Numbered from the stretch's first letter, positions 9,476 to 20,105 are shown. The stretch is 64,000 nucleotides of DNA from Gracilaria gracilis (GCA_030374805.1 JARGSG010000251.1:62001-126000), one strand, 5' to 3'. Notes: generated by a model not told the origin, from the letters alone. A program made the numbers and translations.

Positions 9476-11836
9476 ATGTGCACCGCCAACCAAGAGCGGC
9501 GTGAGAAGCGCCGTCGGCTGTTGTACGCTGGAGGCGGATGCGGCGGTGCAAAGCCCGTTTTACCGTCGCACTACCTGGACTGGAGCGCGGGCATGCCCTG
9601 CCATTGGACGGAGCAGAGCCGTTTTGTGCGGTGGCGATGCATTTTTTCGCGCATCTTCGCGCTCTTTCAGATGGCTGCTGCCGTTGCTTACATCCAGTTC
9701 CGGTTCCGCTTCACCATTGCTGTTTTCGATCGCAGCCAGACTATTGCGTACCAAATCTACCAGTACGGCTTCTTTGCGTTCGAGCTCGTCACCGTGGGCG
9801 CCATCGTGTTTCGCTTGGTGGAGATTTGGAATGTCTCTTCAAGAAACTGCGTCGATTTCAGGAGGATCCCCAATCATATGATTGCGCCTCGCTTTTCGCA
9901 CTCGCCGAGAGCCCGAGTTCCTGCCCAATACTCAAACTACCCTTCGGTGGGCGTGTTTATTCCGTGCTACAACGAAGAGGTTGATCTGGTCCTGGAGACT
10001 GTGTTGGGCGCCCTTAACATCGACTACCCCTCCGAACTACTAACTGTATACCTTTGTGATGACGGCAAGGATCCGCTCAAGAGAAATATGATCTCTCAGT
10101 TGCGCAAGCAATACAAGAATGTACACTATGTAATTCGCCCACATCACGCTCATGCAAAAGCTGGAAATCTTAACTATTCTCTTCAACGAACTACTACTCA
10201 CTTGGTTGTAACTCTTGACGCTGACTTTGTTGCGAGACCTAATCTTTTACAACGACTTATTCCATACTATTTTGTGTGGAATCAACAAACAGAGCTGTAC
10301 GAGTTCAATGAATCTCTTGCAGTCGTACAAACTCCTCAACATTTTCGAAATCTGTCTCCGTATGACAGTGATCCGCTTGATCAACGTTCTACCTTTTTCG
10401 CCGAACTTGTGTTACCGGGTAAGGATTGGTTCAATAGCTCCACAATGATTGGAACCACAAATCTCCTTAACCGCGAAGCATTGCAGAAAGCGAATTATTA
10501 CCCGTATCATTCTATTACCGAAGATACAGCCATGTCACTCATGTTTCATAGTTTGGGATATCGTACGTATTATGTGAACGAATCATTGGCAACTGGACTG
10601 GCTACCAACTCATTGTGGAGCAATTTGCGGCAGAGAGCAAGATGGCTCAAAGGCGATTGGCAGATTCTATTTTCCTCAAAAGGACCATTGACGGCGCGTG
10701 GTCTTTCTCTCGTGCAGCGCTTTTTGTACATGCATATGACGTATGTGCGCTTCATATCCGTTGTCCATTTGCTGTATGATATCGCGGCGGTTTTGTTGCT
10801 GGTTGGCGGCATTTCTCCTTTAGATTCTCCAAATCCGATCCAGTTCATCATCTACATCAGTGCGTTCTTCCTGACGAGTCTTATTCAGCGGTCGATCGTG
10901 ACGATGGGCGGAATTGGATTGCGAAAGTCCGAGTCGGGGTCAGTAGCCTTTGAAGCGATTTTTCGATACACAACTGTGAAGGGTTTGTTCATTGCGCTGT
11001 TCAGGGGCAAGAATTTGGCGTTTAAGGTTACTGATAAGGCCGCCACCAAGAAGAAGAAAAGAAAGAATGGCAAAGATGAGAGCGAAAAAGAGACTTGCGA
11101 TAATGAAGAGGAGAAGAGAAGTGGAGAGAAGTTTGAGCAACACGCAAGAATGACAATGCTGGGGCGTTCAGGCCCGAATGAGCCGGGCCATGGAATGGTT
11201 GGAGATAACGAGATTGAATTTGAAAACATTGACTCGGTGGTGGTTGAGATTGATTCAAGCTCTCCGTCCGGTGAAACCAGTGATCAACGCAGCGCGTACA
11301 GTACGAGCAATGAATACGACAGTACAACAACTCTGTCTGCAGATGATGACGGACGCACATACAAGAAGTTTGTGCGGGCAAAAACGGCCGAGGAACGTGC
11401 AGAACGACGGAGAGAGATCCGAAAGAACTTGAAACGAATCTGGTTCAACGTGGCGATGGCGATTGTACTAGCGTTTTCCATCGTGTGGGGCATTGTGAAC
11501 CCACCGAAACAAGTGGCGGGCCAGGACGGGGTGACGGTGTTCCGGAATCCAGACATTTTCCCCATGGCGATGGCGCTGGGGTTCGCCATGGCCAACTTGC
11601 TACCACATCTGCTGGCGATTTACCTGTGCTTCATTCCGTACGTGTCGGGATGGGTGATGTCGGACCTTGTTCACGGACGGTGTGACCAGTATGCGGTGCA
11701 CCCGCGAACGGGGAAGTTGTTCGTGCCGTGGTCGTTCATCGTGCTGCTGGAAGCTGCGAAGGGGGTGTTGATTCTGGGGTCGATGGCGTTCCTGCTTGTG
11801 TATACCTTGGTTGACGAACGAAACGTTGGCTCATGA
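9476..11836 (+). CDS. CESA: Cellulose synthase-like glycosyltransferase (GT2)
   Basis: A 786-aa processive family-2 glycosyltransferase that would polymerise UDP-glucose into beta-1,4-glucan at a membrane. Two N-terminal membrane helices (about 55-75 and 95-117) precede the catalytic domain. The core motifs are in order: D195/D196 in CDDGKD, the DxD-type D248-A-D250, TED at 349-351 (catalytic base D351) and QRARW at 387-391. C-terminal membrane helices follow, two of them after residue 655. The plant-specific RING finger and the P-CR and CSR insertions are absent, so it is of the short bacterial/red-algal type. Odd for the family is a charged, poorly ordered cytosolic insert of about 130 residues (roughly 525-655, Lys/Glu-rich then Ser/Asp-rich) between the C-terminal helices. 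A related beta-glucan synthase activity cannot be excluded. Confidence 0.93.
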   Translation: MCTANQERREKRRRLLYAGGGCGGAKPVLPSHYLDWSAGMPCHWTEQSRFVRWRCIFSRIFALFQMAAAVAYIQFRFRFTIAVFDRSQTIAYQIYQYGFFAFELVTVGAIVFRLVEIWNVSSRNCVDFRRIPNHMIAPRFSHSPRARVPAQYSNYPSVGVFIPCYNEEVDLVLETVLGALNIDYPSELLTVYLCDDGKDPLKRNMISQLRKQYKNVHYVIRPHHAHAKAGNLNYSLQRTTTHLVVTLDADFVARPNLLQRLIPYYFVWNQQTELYEFNESLAVVQTPQHFRNLSPYDSDPLDQRSTFFAELVLPGKDWFNSSTMIGTTNLLNREALQKANYYPYHSITEDTAMSLMFHSLGYRTYYVNESLATGLATNSLWSNLRQRARWLKGDWQILFSSKGPLTARGLSLVQRFLYMHMTYVRFISVVHLLYDIAAVLLLVGGISPLDSPNPIQFIIYISAFFLTSLIQRSIVTMGGIGLRKSESGSVAFEAIFRYTTVKGLFIALFRGKNLAFKVTDKAATKKKKRKNGKDESEKETCDNEEEKRSGEKFEQHARMTMLGRSGPNEPGHGMVGDNEIEFENIDSVVVEIDSSSPSGETSDQRSAYSTSNEYDSTTTLSADDDGRTYKKFVRAKTAEERAERRREIRKNLKRIWFNVAMAIVLAFSIVWGIVNPPKQVAGQDGVTVFRNPDIFPMAMALGFAMANLLPHLLAIYLCFIPYVSGWVMSDLVHGRCDQYAVHPRTGKLFVPWSFIVLLEAAKGVLILGSMAFLLVYTLVDERNVGS

Positions 11837-12619
11837 GGCGAAGAGGAGTATATATACCCAAGGGAAACGCTACCAACGGTTCCAACGGTAGTGGGCGCGC
11901 GAGAGGTGAACGTTTCGTTCGATGTTGCAAGCTTGTATCATACTTTTTAGAAGTGAATGGTTTCTTTTTTTTTTTGTTTTTTTTTTCTTTTTCGTCGCTT
12001 GCTATCCCAACGTGCTGAAAAGTGAATTGAAGGGGCGCGCGCCAGCCGCCGCCGCGGGGACCGTTGAGTTGTTGCCGTCAGCAGCCTGCCATGGACGGGG
12101 CGCTTTTTTGTGTTGGGTGCCAACTGTCGCACAAACAATGAATGGTCGAGCACAAGAAAAAGCACGCGTTCGCCAACACCAGTGTCCAGCTAACGGTGCT
12201 AATAAGCGTCGTCCGCGGCCAAAATGGCTTGCTCGAGCATGCGCCACGTACCAAGTGGAAGAGCACGCGCGTTTCGACGCGCGTCTAAACGGCAGCAGCA
12301 TGCATTGCTGGTCTTGCGCCATGCGTCGCTTTTTGCCACGTGTTGAAGTGCGTCCCTGCGTCGCTTGCGTCGCCGTTGTATTTGTGCGTGAGTTGTGCGC
12401 CGAATGCCCCGACGCTGGCGGCGTCGTTTGTGTGCAACCGTCCCGTGTCGACGCCCAACTTTTTGGTGCTGACCATCCGCGCCTTTCTGACTTAGACCGC
12501 TAACTGGTGCGAGCAAAGCAGTGCGACTGCCTTTTCGATTTGACTGTTCTCGCTGCGCTTTTCGTGCTTTGCCCACGTATCGCGGCTGCTGTGTTTCCGC
12601 TGCCGTTTTGCTTCGCACC
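11837..12619. other. Spacer between cellulose synthase and superoxide dismutase
   Basis: It holds a T-rich stretch (11956-11996, including runs of 8-10 T), probably the 3' end region of the preceding gene, then GC-rich DNA. An open frame at 11922-12503 has no domain and no supported start. Confidence 0.45.
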
Positions 12620-13255
12620 ATGATCCGTCTTGTATGGACTTTGTTCTGTTTGTGTGTGCTGTTTGACAGCGCCGTTTGTTCTCATTCAGGAAAGCTCCAC
12701 ACGCTAACTCGTCAATCAGTGCCCACATTTTCCGACCAAACATGTACATCACTACCGTCGCTGATCTGTAACGTACAGCCGACGGCTGGCAATGAAGTGA
12801 GTGGCACCGTGTATTTCACGCCCACCTGGGTTCCTCGCTCGAGTGACTCGGAGGTGTTTGCGTGTTACACACGCGTTACGGCGTCTCTTTCCGGGCTGCC
12901 TGGACCATTGCATGGCTTTCACATCCACACGTATGGCGACCTCTCTGCGGACGATGGCTCTTCGACTGGTGGACACTTTACAAATCCGGCAGGCGATGAC
13001 ATCCTGCACGGCTACCCTGATGACGGCGTGCGCCATTGGGGCGATTTCGGAAATCTGCAGGTTGGCGAGTCGGGCATTGCCGAGTATGATCGCGTGGACG
13101 ACGTGATTCGTCTCGGTGGCATTTTGGGTCGCGCCATCACCATCCACGCCGAGAATGACAAGGGCGTGGACGAACAGCCTTCCGGCGCCTCTGGCAAAAG
13201 AGTGGGCTACTGTGTGATTGGCTTCTCCAACCCGGCGGTTCAATCGTCCGCATAG
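12620..13255 (+). CDS. Secreted Cu/Zn superoxide dismutase
   Basis: A 211-aa enzyme that converts superoxide to oxygen and hydrogen peroxide. A clear signal peptide (MIRLVWTLFCLCVLFDSAVC) marks it as extracellular or wall-bound, and fixes the start at 12620. The metal ligands are all present: H101, H103, H119 and H176 for copper, and H119, H130, H139 and D142 for zinc (motifs GFHIHTYGD, GGHF and RHWGDFGN). R194 fits the active-site arginine. The cysteine usually found in the loop between the second and third copper ligands is absent, while the C-terminal partner C198 is kept. The classical intrasubunit disulfide must therefore be missing or use another cysteine (C42, C50 or C82). The electrostatic loop after H176 is also short. 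Confidence 0.93.
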   Translation: MIRLVWTLFCLCVLFDSAVCSHSGKLHTLTRQSVPTFSDQTCTSLPSLICNVQPTAGNEVSGTVYFTPTWVPRSSDSEVFACYTRVTASLSGLPGPLHGFHIHTYGDLSADDGSSTGGHFTNPAGDDILHGYPDDGVRHWGDFGNLQVGESGIAEYDRVDDVIRLGGILGRAITIHAENDKGVDEQPSGASGKRVGYCVIGFSNPAVQSSA

Positions 13256-13884
13256 ACTGCGCTCTCTGCACGCCTTTGGCGTGCAGCGGGGAACGTGGGT
13301 GGAGGGCAACGGGCTTGTGAGGTGAAAACTTGAGCGCGCGTTGCTTGCGCGTTTTGCGTGTGATTTTCGAACATGAATGTTGACTAAAAACGATACGCAT
13401 TTTATGTACAAGGTACAGTACCTTTGGTACATCATGTACGGTTTGCTTTGAGACCTATCATCAGTATGATACCGGCCGCATCATGCGCGTTGACGGCGCG
13501 TTGCTGACACGGCCGCAAGCGCGCGCTCTCAGAGCGCTCCACACTCCACAGGTTAACTTCGTCCAAAGTTACTTGTAGAAACGCAGTCCGTATCGTGCCG
13601 CGTGCGGCCGCTGCGCGCCACGTGCTGCCGCTGCGCGCTCGAAACGTTTCACGCGCTCCAACACCATCGCTCGCCTGTCGCGTGATGGGCGTGTAAATTT
13701 ATCCTTTTATGACTATGACTCATCATGAGTGCAGTGGATCGCTTTGTCGTGGCATACGTGGCACTGCTGGCATGCGTATGCATGATCATCATGTGATGTT
13801 TATTGTGCGCTTCCGTTTCGCAGCGAGCAACTCTCGGCAAACTCCAAGCGCAAGCACTTTGCCGCTGCAGCCGTCCCCGCCGTC
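13256..13884. other. Spacer between superoxide dismutase and TBCB
   Basis: No gene is seen. It holds a strong palindrome at 13404-13432 and an AT-rich patch at 13694-13710 (GTAAATTTATCCTTTTATG) that may carry the TBCB promoter. Confidence 0.45.
13404..13432. repeat. 29-bp palindrome
   Basis: The arms ATGTAC and GTACAT enclose AAGGTAC-A-GTACCTT with a two-base bulge. It lies about 150 bp after the superoxide dismutase stop and could form a hairpin in the 3' untranslated RNA. GGTAC/GTACC motifs recur near other repeats of the window, for example at 21750-21765. Confidence 0.6.
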
Positions 13885-14712
13885 ATGAGCGAAGCGCCTT
13901 ACTCCACGCCAAGTACGCTGCCCGAGGTGCGCGACTACGTGCTGCAGGAGACGCGCTCCGCGTCGCGCTCCGACGACACGCTGCTGCTCAATGTGCGCCA
14001 CTCCAATCTGCAACACACGCGCTTGGCCGAGCTGCGTTTCAACCGACACGCCTCCGTCGCCGACGTCAAGCAGCGCCTGTATCTGCACACCGGCACTTCT
14101 GCCGCGCACATGCAGCTCTTCGTCGTGGCGCCCGACGGCCAGCCCAAGCGCAAGCTCGTCGACGATCGCCTCACGCTGGCGCAGGTGCCCGTCGTGATGG
14201 GCGACTCTTTGCTCGTTGTGGACGATGATCCCTTCTCCGTCAGCGCTCATGGCGCTATCGAGGACGTTTCGCTCGTGAAAAAGTACGACATGCCGGATGA
14301 TGTGTATGACAACAAGCCCAATTCGTACCGCAAGTTCAAGCAGACCATGAGGGAGAAGCATCCATTTTGGAGCATGTCGTCAGAGCTACGTAAGAAGCAG
14401 CCGCAGTTCGCCGTGGACTATGCGCAGGAAGCGCCGCCTATAAAAGTGTCCGATCGCGTCATGGTGTCGCCGGGCGAGAAGAGGGGCCAGGTGCGATTCG
14501 TCGGCAACGCGTTGAGCCAACTGCCAGAGGGCTGGTGGGTTGGCGTGTGTTATGACGAGCCGGTTGGAAAGAACGATGGCATGGTGAAAGGCGTGCGATA
14601 TTTTGAATGTGATCGCAATTATGGCGCCTTGGTTCGTCCCTCCTCCGTGCAGGTTGGTGATTTCCCGCCCTTGGACGACTTTGGCGATGATGGCAGCGAG
14701 GACGAAATCTGA
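13885..14712 (+). CDS. TBCB: Tubulin-folding cofactor B
   Basis: A 275-aa cytosolic protein that binds alpha-tubulin during folding and dimer assembly or disassembly with cofactor E. Residues about 30-115 form a ubiquitin-like domain (LNVRHSNLQHTRLAELRF onward). Residues about 190-260 form a CAP-Gly domain with GKNDGMVKGVRYF, which carries the conserved glycines and the tubulin-tail-binding GKNDG motif. The protein ends in DEI after an acidic tail, like the DEDI/DEEI-type ends by which cofactor B binds the CAP-Gly domain of cofactor E. Length and domain order match the family. The ATG at 13885 follows CCGTC and is the natural start. Confidence 0.94.
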   Translation: MSEAPYSTPSTLPEVRDYVLQETRSASRSDDTLLLNVRHSNLQHTRLAELRFNRHASVADVKQRLYLHTGTSAAHMQLFVVAPDGQPKRKLVDDRLTLAQVPVVMGDSLLVVDDDPFSVSAHGAIEDVSLVKKYDMPDDVYDNKPNSYRKFKQTMREKHPFWSMSSELRKKQPQFAVDYAQEAPPIKVSDRVMVSPGEKRGQVRFVGNALSQLPEGWWVGVCYDEPVGKNDGMVKGVRYFECDRNYGALVRPSSVQVGDFPPLDDFGDDGSEDEI

Positions 14713-15395
14713 GCGTGTCGAGCGCGTGTAACGTGTGCTGGCCGTGAATACCTAACTTGTTCGCGGCCAGGCGTTGTGTAACAGAAGAATACCCATTTTT
14801 TTAGACAAGGGCGAATCGAAGCTCTCCGCTGTTGGGGCTCCTCAAGACTCTTTTGCGAGACACGCCACGCTCGACACATTCACTTGGCGCCGGACGAGAT
14901 GTCCGGCGCGATGCCACAGCGCGTTAACGGCCGACTATAGCCGCGCAACCGCCGTGGGCTGGCAGGCGTTGGCGCCGCCCATCGCGCGGAGTCGGACACG
15001 TCGGAAGGACGCGCGCTTTGCGAGAGATCGGCGCTTACATATATCAGCGCAAGCACGCCCCGACGCTCAACCGCACGAAGACGCGCGCGGATGGCGCGCC
15101 GCGCGCTTCGCCGCGCGCTGCTAAATCTAATCGGCGCCGCGTCAATGGTTGCGTGCAAATACAAGTGCACCAATTGGCGCGCGCGTCGCCGCCGCGCCGA
15201 TTCGCGTGCTATTTCTTGATTCGCCTTTTCAAAGCGATCGTGCGCGCCGCTGCGCCGTCTTGGTCGCCACTTCCGTCCATATGATACCAGCGTGGGGGTC
15301 CCCCCGGTCGGTGGTCGCTGAGATTGTCGGCCCGTGACGGTGTTTGCTGAAGTTGAAATTCGTTCTCGTGTTTGCTGCGGCGCGTCTTTGTCGCC
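14713..15395. other. GC-rich spacer
   Basis: Very GC-rich DNA between TBCB and the next gene with no recognisable gene or repeat. Open frames on the minus strand here are composition artefacts. Confidence 0.45.
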
Positions 15396-16043
15396 ATGGC
15401 GGTGGTGAGTGCGGTTCCGGATGGGTATGCCGCGTCGCCGGGCCATATGCTGTACATTCCCGCCGGTTTGCTCATGCTCTTCTTCGGAGGCTTTCTTGTT
15501 AAGGCTTCCTTGTGTGTCATTTCCTGTGTGTTGGTTTCGCGCTTTGTGTACTCGTTGGTGGAGGCCGTGCAGCTTGAGCCTTTGTGTGTGGTTATCACCG
15601 TTGCATTGGCGGCTGTTGTCACCTTCTTGCTCGTGTTGGAAGCGTGTGAACAGGGGCCACACTTTGCTACTGGCATCGTGCTTGGCACTTGCATTGCGCT
15701 TACCTTCTATCCGGCCCCCATCTTTTCTATTGTATTAGCTGTGGTTGTACTCTCTGCGGCGTTCGGACTGGTGTTTTCATTGGTCCCAAAGGAGGTGGGT
15801 ATCTTTATTACCAGCTACGGTGGAGCGTATATGATCTTTTATGGAATGGAGCTCATTGATAGCGACGTTTTCGAAGGCTCGAAGCTCGTTCCAGAGTTTG
15901 TCAAGTCGGACAACATCGATATGTGGTTTTCTGTGCTCAGTTTCCTGGTGGTTGGTTTGTTGGGCTGCTGCGTGCAACTCATCCTCGTTAGTGGACAAGC
16001 TCAACCTGCGTACTCACGCTCGCACTACATCGAGATTCCTTGA
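15396..16043 (+). CDS. Multispanning membrane protein, TM7S3/TM198-like
   Basis: A 215-aa, very hydrophobic protein with about seven predicted membrane helices and short loops. Small residues are spaced through the helices (FFGGF, GTCIAL, TSYGGAYMIFYG). A polar loop (about 160-180) precedes the last helix and a short tail ends in YIEIP. The helix packing and the KEVGIFITSYGGAYM segment resemble the TM7S3/TM198-like domain of the longer protein at 34-1518, although direct identity is low. The start is the ATG at 15396 in the good context GCCATGGCG. The transported substrate or partner, if any, is unknown. Confidence 0.7.
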   Translation: MAVVSAVPDGYAASPGHMLYIPAGLLMLFFGGFLVKASLCVISCVLVSRFVYSLVEAVQLEPLCVVITVALAAVVTFLLVLEACEQGPHFATGIVLGTCIALTFYPAPIFSIVLAVVVLSAAFGLVFSLVPKEVGIFITSYGGAYMIFYGMELIDSDVFEGSKLVPEFVKSDNIDMWFSVLSFLVVGLLGCCVQLILVSGQAQPAYSRSHYIEIP

Positions 16044-18340
16044 CGAACCTTGTTTAGGTGCGCTTGCGTCCCATTTGGTTTTTTTCTCAGTAAGACTGTG
16101 TACATAGCTTGTGTCTCTTATGTATTTTCTATGATTGCATTTGAGTTCACCGACGATGTTATCGTCCGATTTCGACGTGTGCTCTGCGCGTTGTGTCTCT
16201 TTTCTCGTTCTCTTTCCTTCGTGTGCTTGCGCGAAATGGGGTCTACTGACTTGTACAAAATTCGAAGCCAATCTCGTTCGTTCTGGGGCGTGCGCGTCGT
16301 GATCACCTGCTCTTTCTCTTCCTATCCCTCGCTCTTCCATGCTGCTTCTCTCACTTTTCCTCCATGCCTACCGCAGTTCACGCCCAACCCACCACTTCAG
16401 TTTGGCCGTTTTGGCTACAGAAGAAAGCAAAGCGTCCCAGTCACTGCTTTCCTGGCGAAACGATCTCTATGATGGCCTGGTGGATACGAAGGGTATGCAA
16501 GTGACGTTTCTAACCTTTCACACGCCGTTCTTGTGTTTTAGCATGCTCGACGGAACGGCTGACATGGATTTAGTCTTACATGTCGGCTTTCAAACGTCGC
16601 ACAATAAGCGATATGCGTTTGTCATCTCCACACTTAAGCGGCGAACCAGCGTCAACTTGACACTAAGGCTGACCAAGGTGTATGTGTAACAAAGTATAAA
16701 CACTTTCATCGGGATCGGTGATGTAGTTCCGCTCTGTATGTTCTCAGCCCCTCGACGAATCATGTACTCTTCCCATGGAAACGCTCGGACGAAAACGCGA
16801 CCGCGTTCTTACCTTGTGCTACATTGTAGGAAGACAGCAGATGATGCCAAACTTGTAGAACTCGATATGCGTTTCCATGTCGCGAATGCCCTTGGAAGGT
16901 ATCGCTGGCATTACGCTTCAAGACTCCTGAGGTTCGCGAAGCAAGTTTGTTAAAGTTACCCTCCTGCCCTCAGAAAGATGAAAGTTGGATCTAGCGTATT
17001 TCTGTTGTTATGGTCAAATGATCTGAGGGCAGCGATATCTTGCGAAGGATTCTTTTCTTTAATCTCAGGGTTGAGCTGCGGAAGCGGATCATGTGATGCA
17101 ATTGCAGTGACATGACTGTAAAACGACGAAAGCTTGGCTCAAGCACTTGCCAGCTTGCTCACTCAGGCTCTCGCGACTCCCGTATTTGTGAGAGTGTTTT
17201 TAAGCAAGTAAACATCAGTGACCATGACATTGGTCTTGTCGTTTTCGTCACCGAAGAAATATGAACGCTGGAGTTGCCTCGGCTCTTGTTGGAGACGGAA
17301 TGCATTTTAGCAAGAAAGGAGAGTAAACGATTTTCATAAGCAAAAGGGACATGCGATATCAAAATTGTCTCGATGTCGCCTAGATTGCTTCCAATTATCG
17401 AGCCTATCCATGAGTCGCCCACTGCTTCTTCCAGGAGTAGAGGCTGATATTGTCTTTAATGCCCCGAATGAGGTCAGTGCAGGTACATGTATATGAGCCG
17501 ACTGGTACAGGAAGATTAGGGCGGCCTGAGTCCAACTGCGAGAGGAATAGGATACCCGTATACCTCTCTTCTGTTGAATGGAATAGGCTTGGTGGACCGA
17601 TGGACTAAATATGGGTAATTCATGGGTTTTGTAACCAAGTGTTTTCCTTGTCGGAACCAACCAGCACAACAGAATTCATGCTGTCTCGAGTGCGTGGTGT
17701 GTGGAGAAAAATACCCTGAGGAAACCAAAACATCGCGAAGCATACCAACCCCGCGCTTTTGTTTTCGAAGTCAAACCGCACGGGTCCAAGCTGATGGTGA
17801 TCATCACCACAGGTATCATAATATGATAATCATATGAGTACACTCTGCGCCGCAGGCGTCTATTTTGGAGTGCATCATGATGATGATGCAGTATTGTGAC
17901 TCCTGAGCACGTTGAGGTCCAGAGTGTTTCACGGAAGCGCGTCGCGTGGTAGTTCGTGTGGAGAAGAAAAGCATCATGATAAGTTTCAAACATCATCATC
18001 TTGCGCACTAGAGCCTTACTGCGTTCCTGAGCGTAGAACAACGTCGCACAAACGCTTTGCATGTCCACAACAACACACACGTAACTGTAACAAAGGCGAG
18101 CGCCTCGCGAGAGGTTGTTCCACTACGCTAACGCTACCCTCGTACGTATCCATCTCTGTCCCACAATTATCTTAAAATGGCTCTGCCTTTTCTTCTCATC
18201 AGCTTCGAAGGTACTTGGTGAGGACCGTTTCACGCCACCTTGCTTGCTCCGATTCACCGTTGTCCGACTCAATTACTCACCCCCCTAAACTTGAATATAA
18301 CCATACCGCCACCATCGGTCAATACTTGTCTCAATACACC
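16044..18340. other. 2.3-kb region without a supported gene
   Basis: Only short unrelated open frames are present. From 17790 to 17885 there are short TGATGATG and ATCATGAT repeats and AT-rich palindromic motifs. GC content falls compared with the island to the left. It may hold decayed repeats, but I cannot name a family. Confidence 0.4.
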
Positions 18341-18634
18341 ATGAGATGCTTTTCTCACGCGGAGCAAGAAGCGCCGGACCCTATTGATCGGGAAAGCTTC
18401 ACCATGAACGAAGCCGCAAACGTCTTGAAGGACATTTTGGAGGCAAGCAGTCCTATTCGTAAGCGCGAATTTGTTGTATTCGATATCATCGGGCGCGGGG
18501 AACTCAATATCGAATCAAACGATGCTCAACGGAAAAATTCCAGCAAGCCTTCCCTGTTCGTTAGTCCGAGGCGGGTGTCGGAGAACTTGACAAAGGTTTT
18601 CAAACGCGGCGGTGCGGAGACCGCTTCCGAGTGA
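18341..18634 (+). CDS. Small hypothetical protein
   Basis: A possible 97-aa protein (MRCFSHAEQEAPDPIDRESF onward) with no domain I recognise. It is hydrophilic, mixed-charge, and has a Ser/Lys/Arg-rich C-terminus (SPRRVSENLTKVFKRGG). The case for a real gene is a TATA-like GAATATAA at 18293-18300, 40 bp before the ATG, and the start context ACACCATGAG. The case against it is the short length and lack of any known relative. Confidence 0.4.
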   Translation: MRCFSHAEQEAPDPIDRESFTMNEAANVLKDILEASSPIRKREFVVFDIIGRGELNIESNDAQRKNSSKPSLFVSPRRVSENLTKVFKRGGAETASE

Positions 18635-19451
18635 ACGTGATTCTTACCTCATGTTCGACGCATAACTTTTGACTGTTTTGCGTCGTCCGAAGCTCAATGT
18701 TTCTCGAGTGTCTCCATACATGTTCTGCGAATCTGAACTTCGCCTTGCTTTGTCTTATATAAACTCGCTCAACTTTGACCCTTCTTTTTCGTAAACCTTT
18801 GCAACAAACACAAAGCATATCCTTGCGTGCAATACATGCCCACATCTGCCCATAATATTGCGGACTGAAGTTCAATCATTGAACAGCGCCTCCTCGCTAC
18901 ATTCTGCTGCAAGATGATTTGCAGAGCGCAATTCATTAGCGCAGCTTCGAGCAAGGTAGCTTCGAACAAAACAAAAAAGAACACAATGGCTGGAACCAGA
19001 AGATGCTTTCGCGGAGCCCCGGCAATGCTACGGTGTAACAAAATAGGGAGAGGGGAGGAGCCTCGGCTGCTTTGGGGAAGCGAGGCGGCAATCTGAATCG
19101 TTGGTAAACAATTGTAGAAAAGCCTTTTTTGGCGCTTTTTGATGACCCTTGTAGATAGTGGACTTGCGCAAGAGGAAAAGGCGAGCTAAGCCGCTGTGGG
19201 TCTCCGGGAATAAAAGCCAAACTGCAGCAGCGGATCCGCCTTTTCTACGAAGGTACAGTACACTAGCGACAAGGTTGTAACCGAAGAGCCTTACAAGATA
19301 CAAACTGCAAACCGACAACTTGTTCTTCCATCTCTGCCCCCTGAGCGCGCCAGGCAGTGTTGAGCACTGTGACCGACGGCGGCATTGAACGCTTGGGTCC
19401 GAACTAACGTGTCCAATCTTCTTGGTAACGGTTTTTTGAGTGTAGCCAAAC
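18635..19451. other. Spacer upstream of PSMG3
   Basis: Nothing recognised. A TCTTATATAAACTC motif at about 18754-18767 looks like a TATA box but has no gene behind it on either strand that I can support. Confidence 0.4.
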
Positions 19452-19947
19452 ATGGTTGGTACTATCGTCCCTTCTGCGCGGCAAAACGCCATTCCCGTCA
19501 CAGCACCGTCAGATGATAGTGGCCACAATGCGCATTTCATCAAGTCTGCAACCGTCCAAATATGCGACCGTCGCACAGATTTCTTGGTTCAACCGTTTTC
19601 GGATCGTATATTTGTGCTTGTTACCCAAAGGGAGAAGATGGGCACAACGGTAAGTGTGTCTTTCCTTCCTCACTAATCACTAAGAATGTGACACACAACG
19701 CTAACATCCCAAATAGCTATCCGCAAGTAAAGAAGTCACCATAGCAGGCGCTGAATCTTTCTCGGTTCAAACTTTGGTTGGAATACGAGACATTCCTGAG
19801 TTAGAGCTCTGTGCAAGGGCAATCATTTCGAAGATATCGGAGGACGGATGTCCGAAGCCTCTTCTCATTTCGCTCGCTCTAAGGGACCATTCGATGAGGA
19901 CGATCCGAGCAGTGATTGAAAAAGTAACAGAACTGCGTGTATGGTGA
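19452..19947 (+). CDS. PSMG3: Proteasome assembly chaperone 3, two exons
   Basis: Exon 1 is 19452-19649 and exon 2 is 19717-19947; the 67-bp phase-0 intron starts GTAAGT and ends AAATAG. Spliced, this gives 142 aa. Exon 1 ends with FVLVTQREKMGTT, matching the family signature in human PAC3 (VVVTQFGKMGTLVSLE). Exon 2 ends with a helix finishing in ELRVW, like VIRVCQVW at the human C-terminus, after a strand-rich part (LISLALRDHSM against LLAVAVKDKSM, comparison from memory). PAC3 pairs with PAC4 and helps assemble the alpha ring of the 20S proteasome in the cytosol. The gene is convergent with NDUFAF7, with 158 bp between the stop codons. Reading through the intron would give only 74 residues. 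Confidence 0.88.
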
Positions 19948-20105
19948 ACCATGGGTAACTGGAAGTATGGGTCGTCGTTCCACACAAACCTATAGAAGAG
20001 TTCCCCCAATCTATACTACTTCGTCATGCGATCAAGCACGTTCGACAACTATGAGACAAAACTTGGTTACCCTTTTGTTTACGAAAGGCTGCCCTCCTAC
20101 TGGAA

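Noticed and set aside
11922-12503. 193-codon open frame between cellulose synthase and superoxide dismutase
   Set aside because: It begins in a T-rich 3' region, and its composition and the equally long antisense frames point to GC-driven chance.
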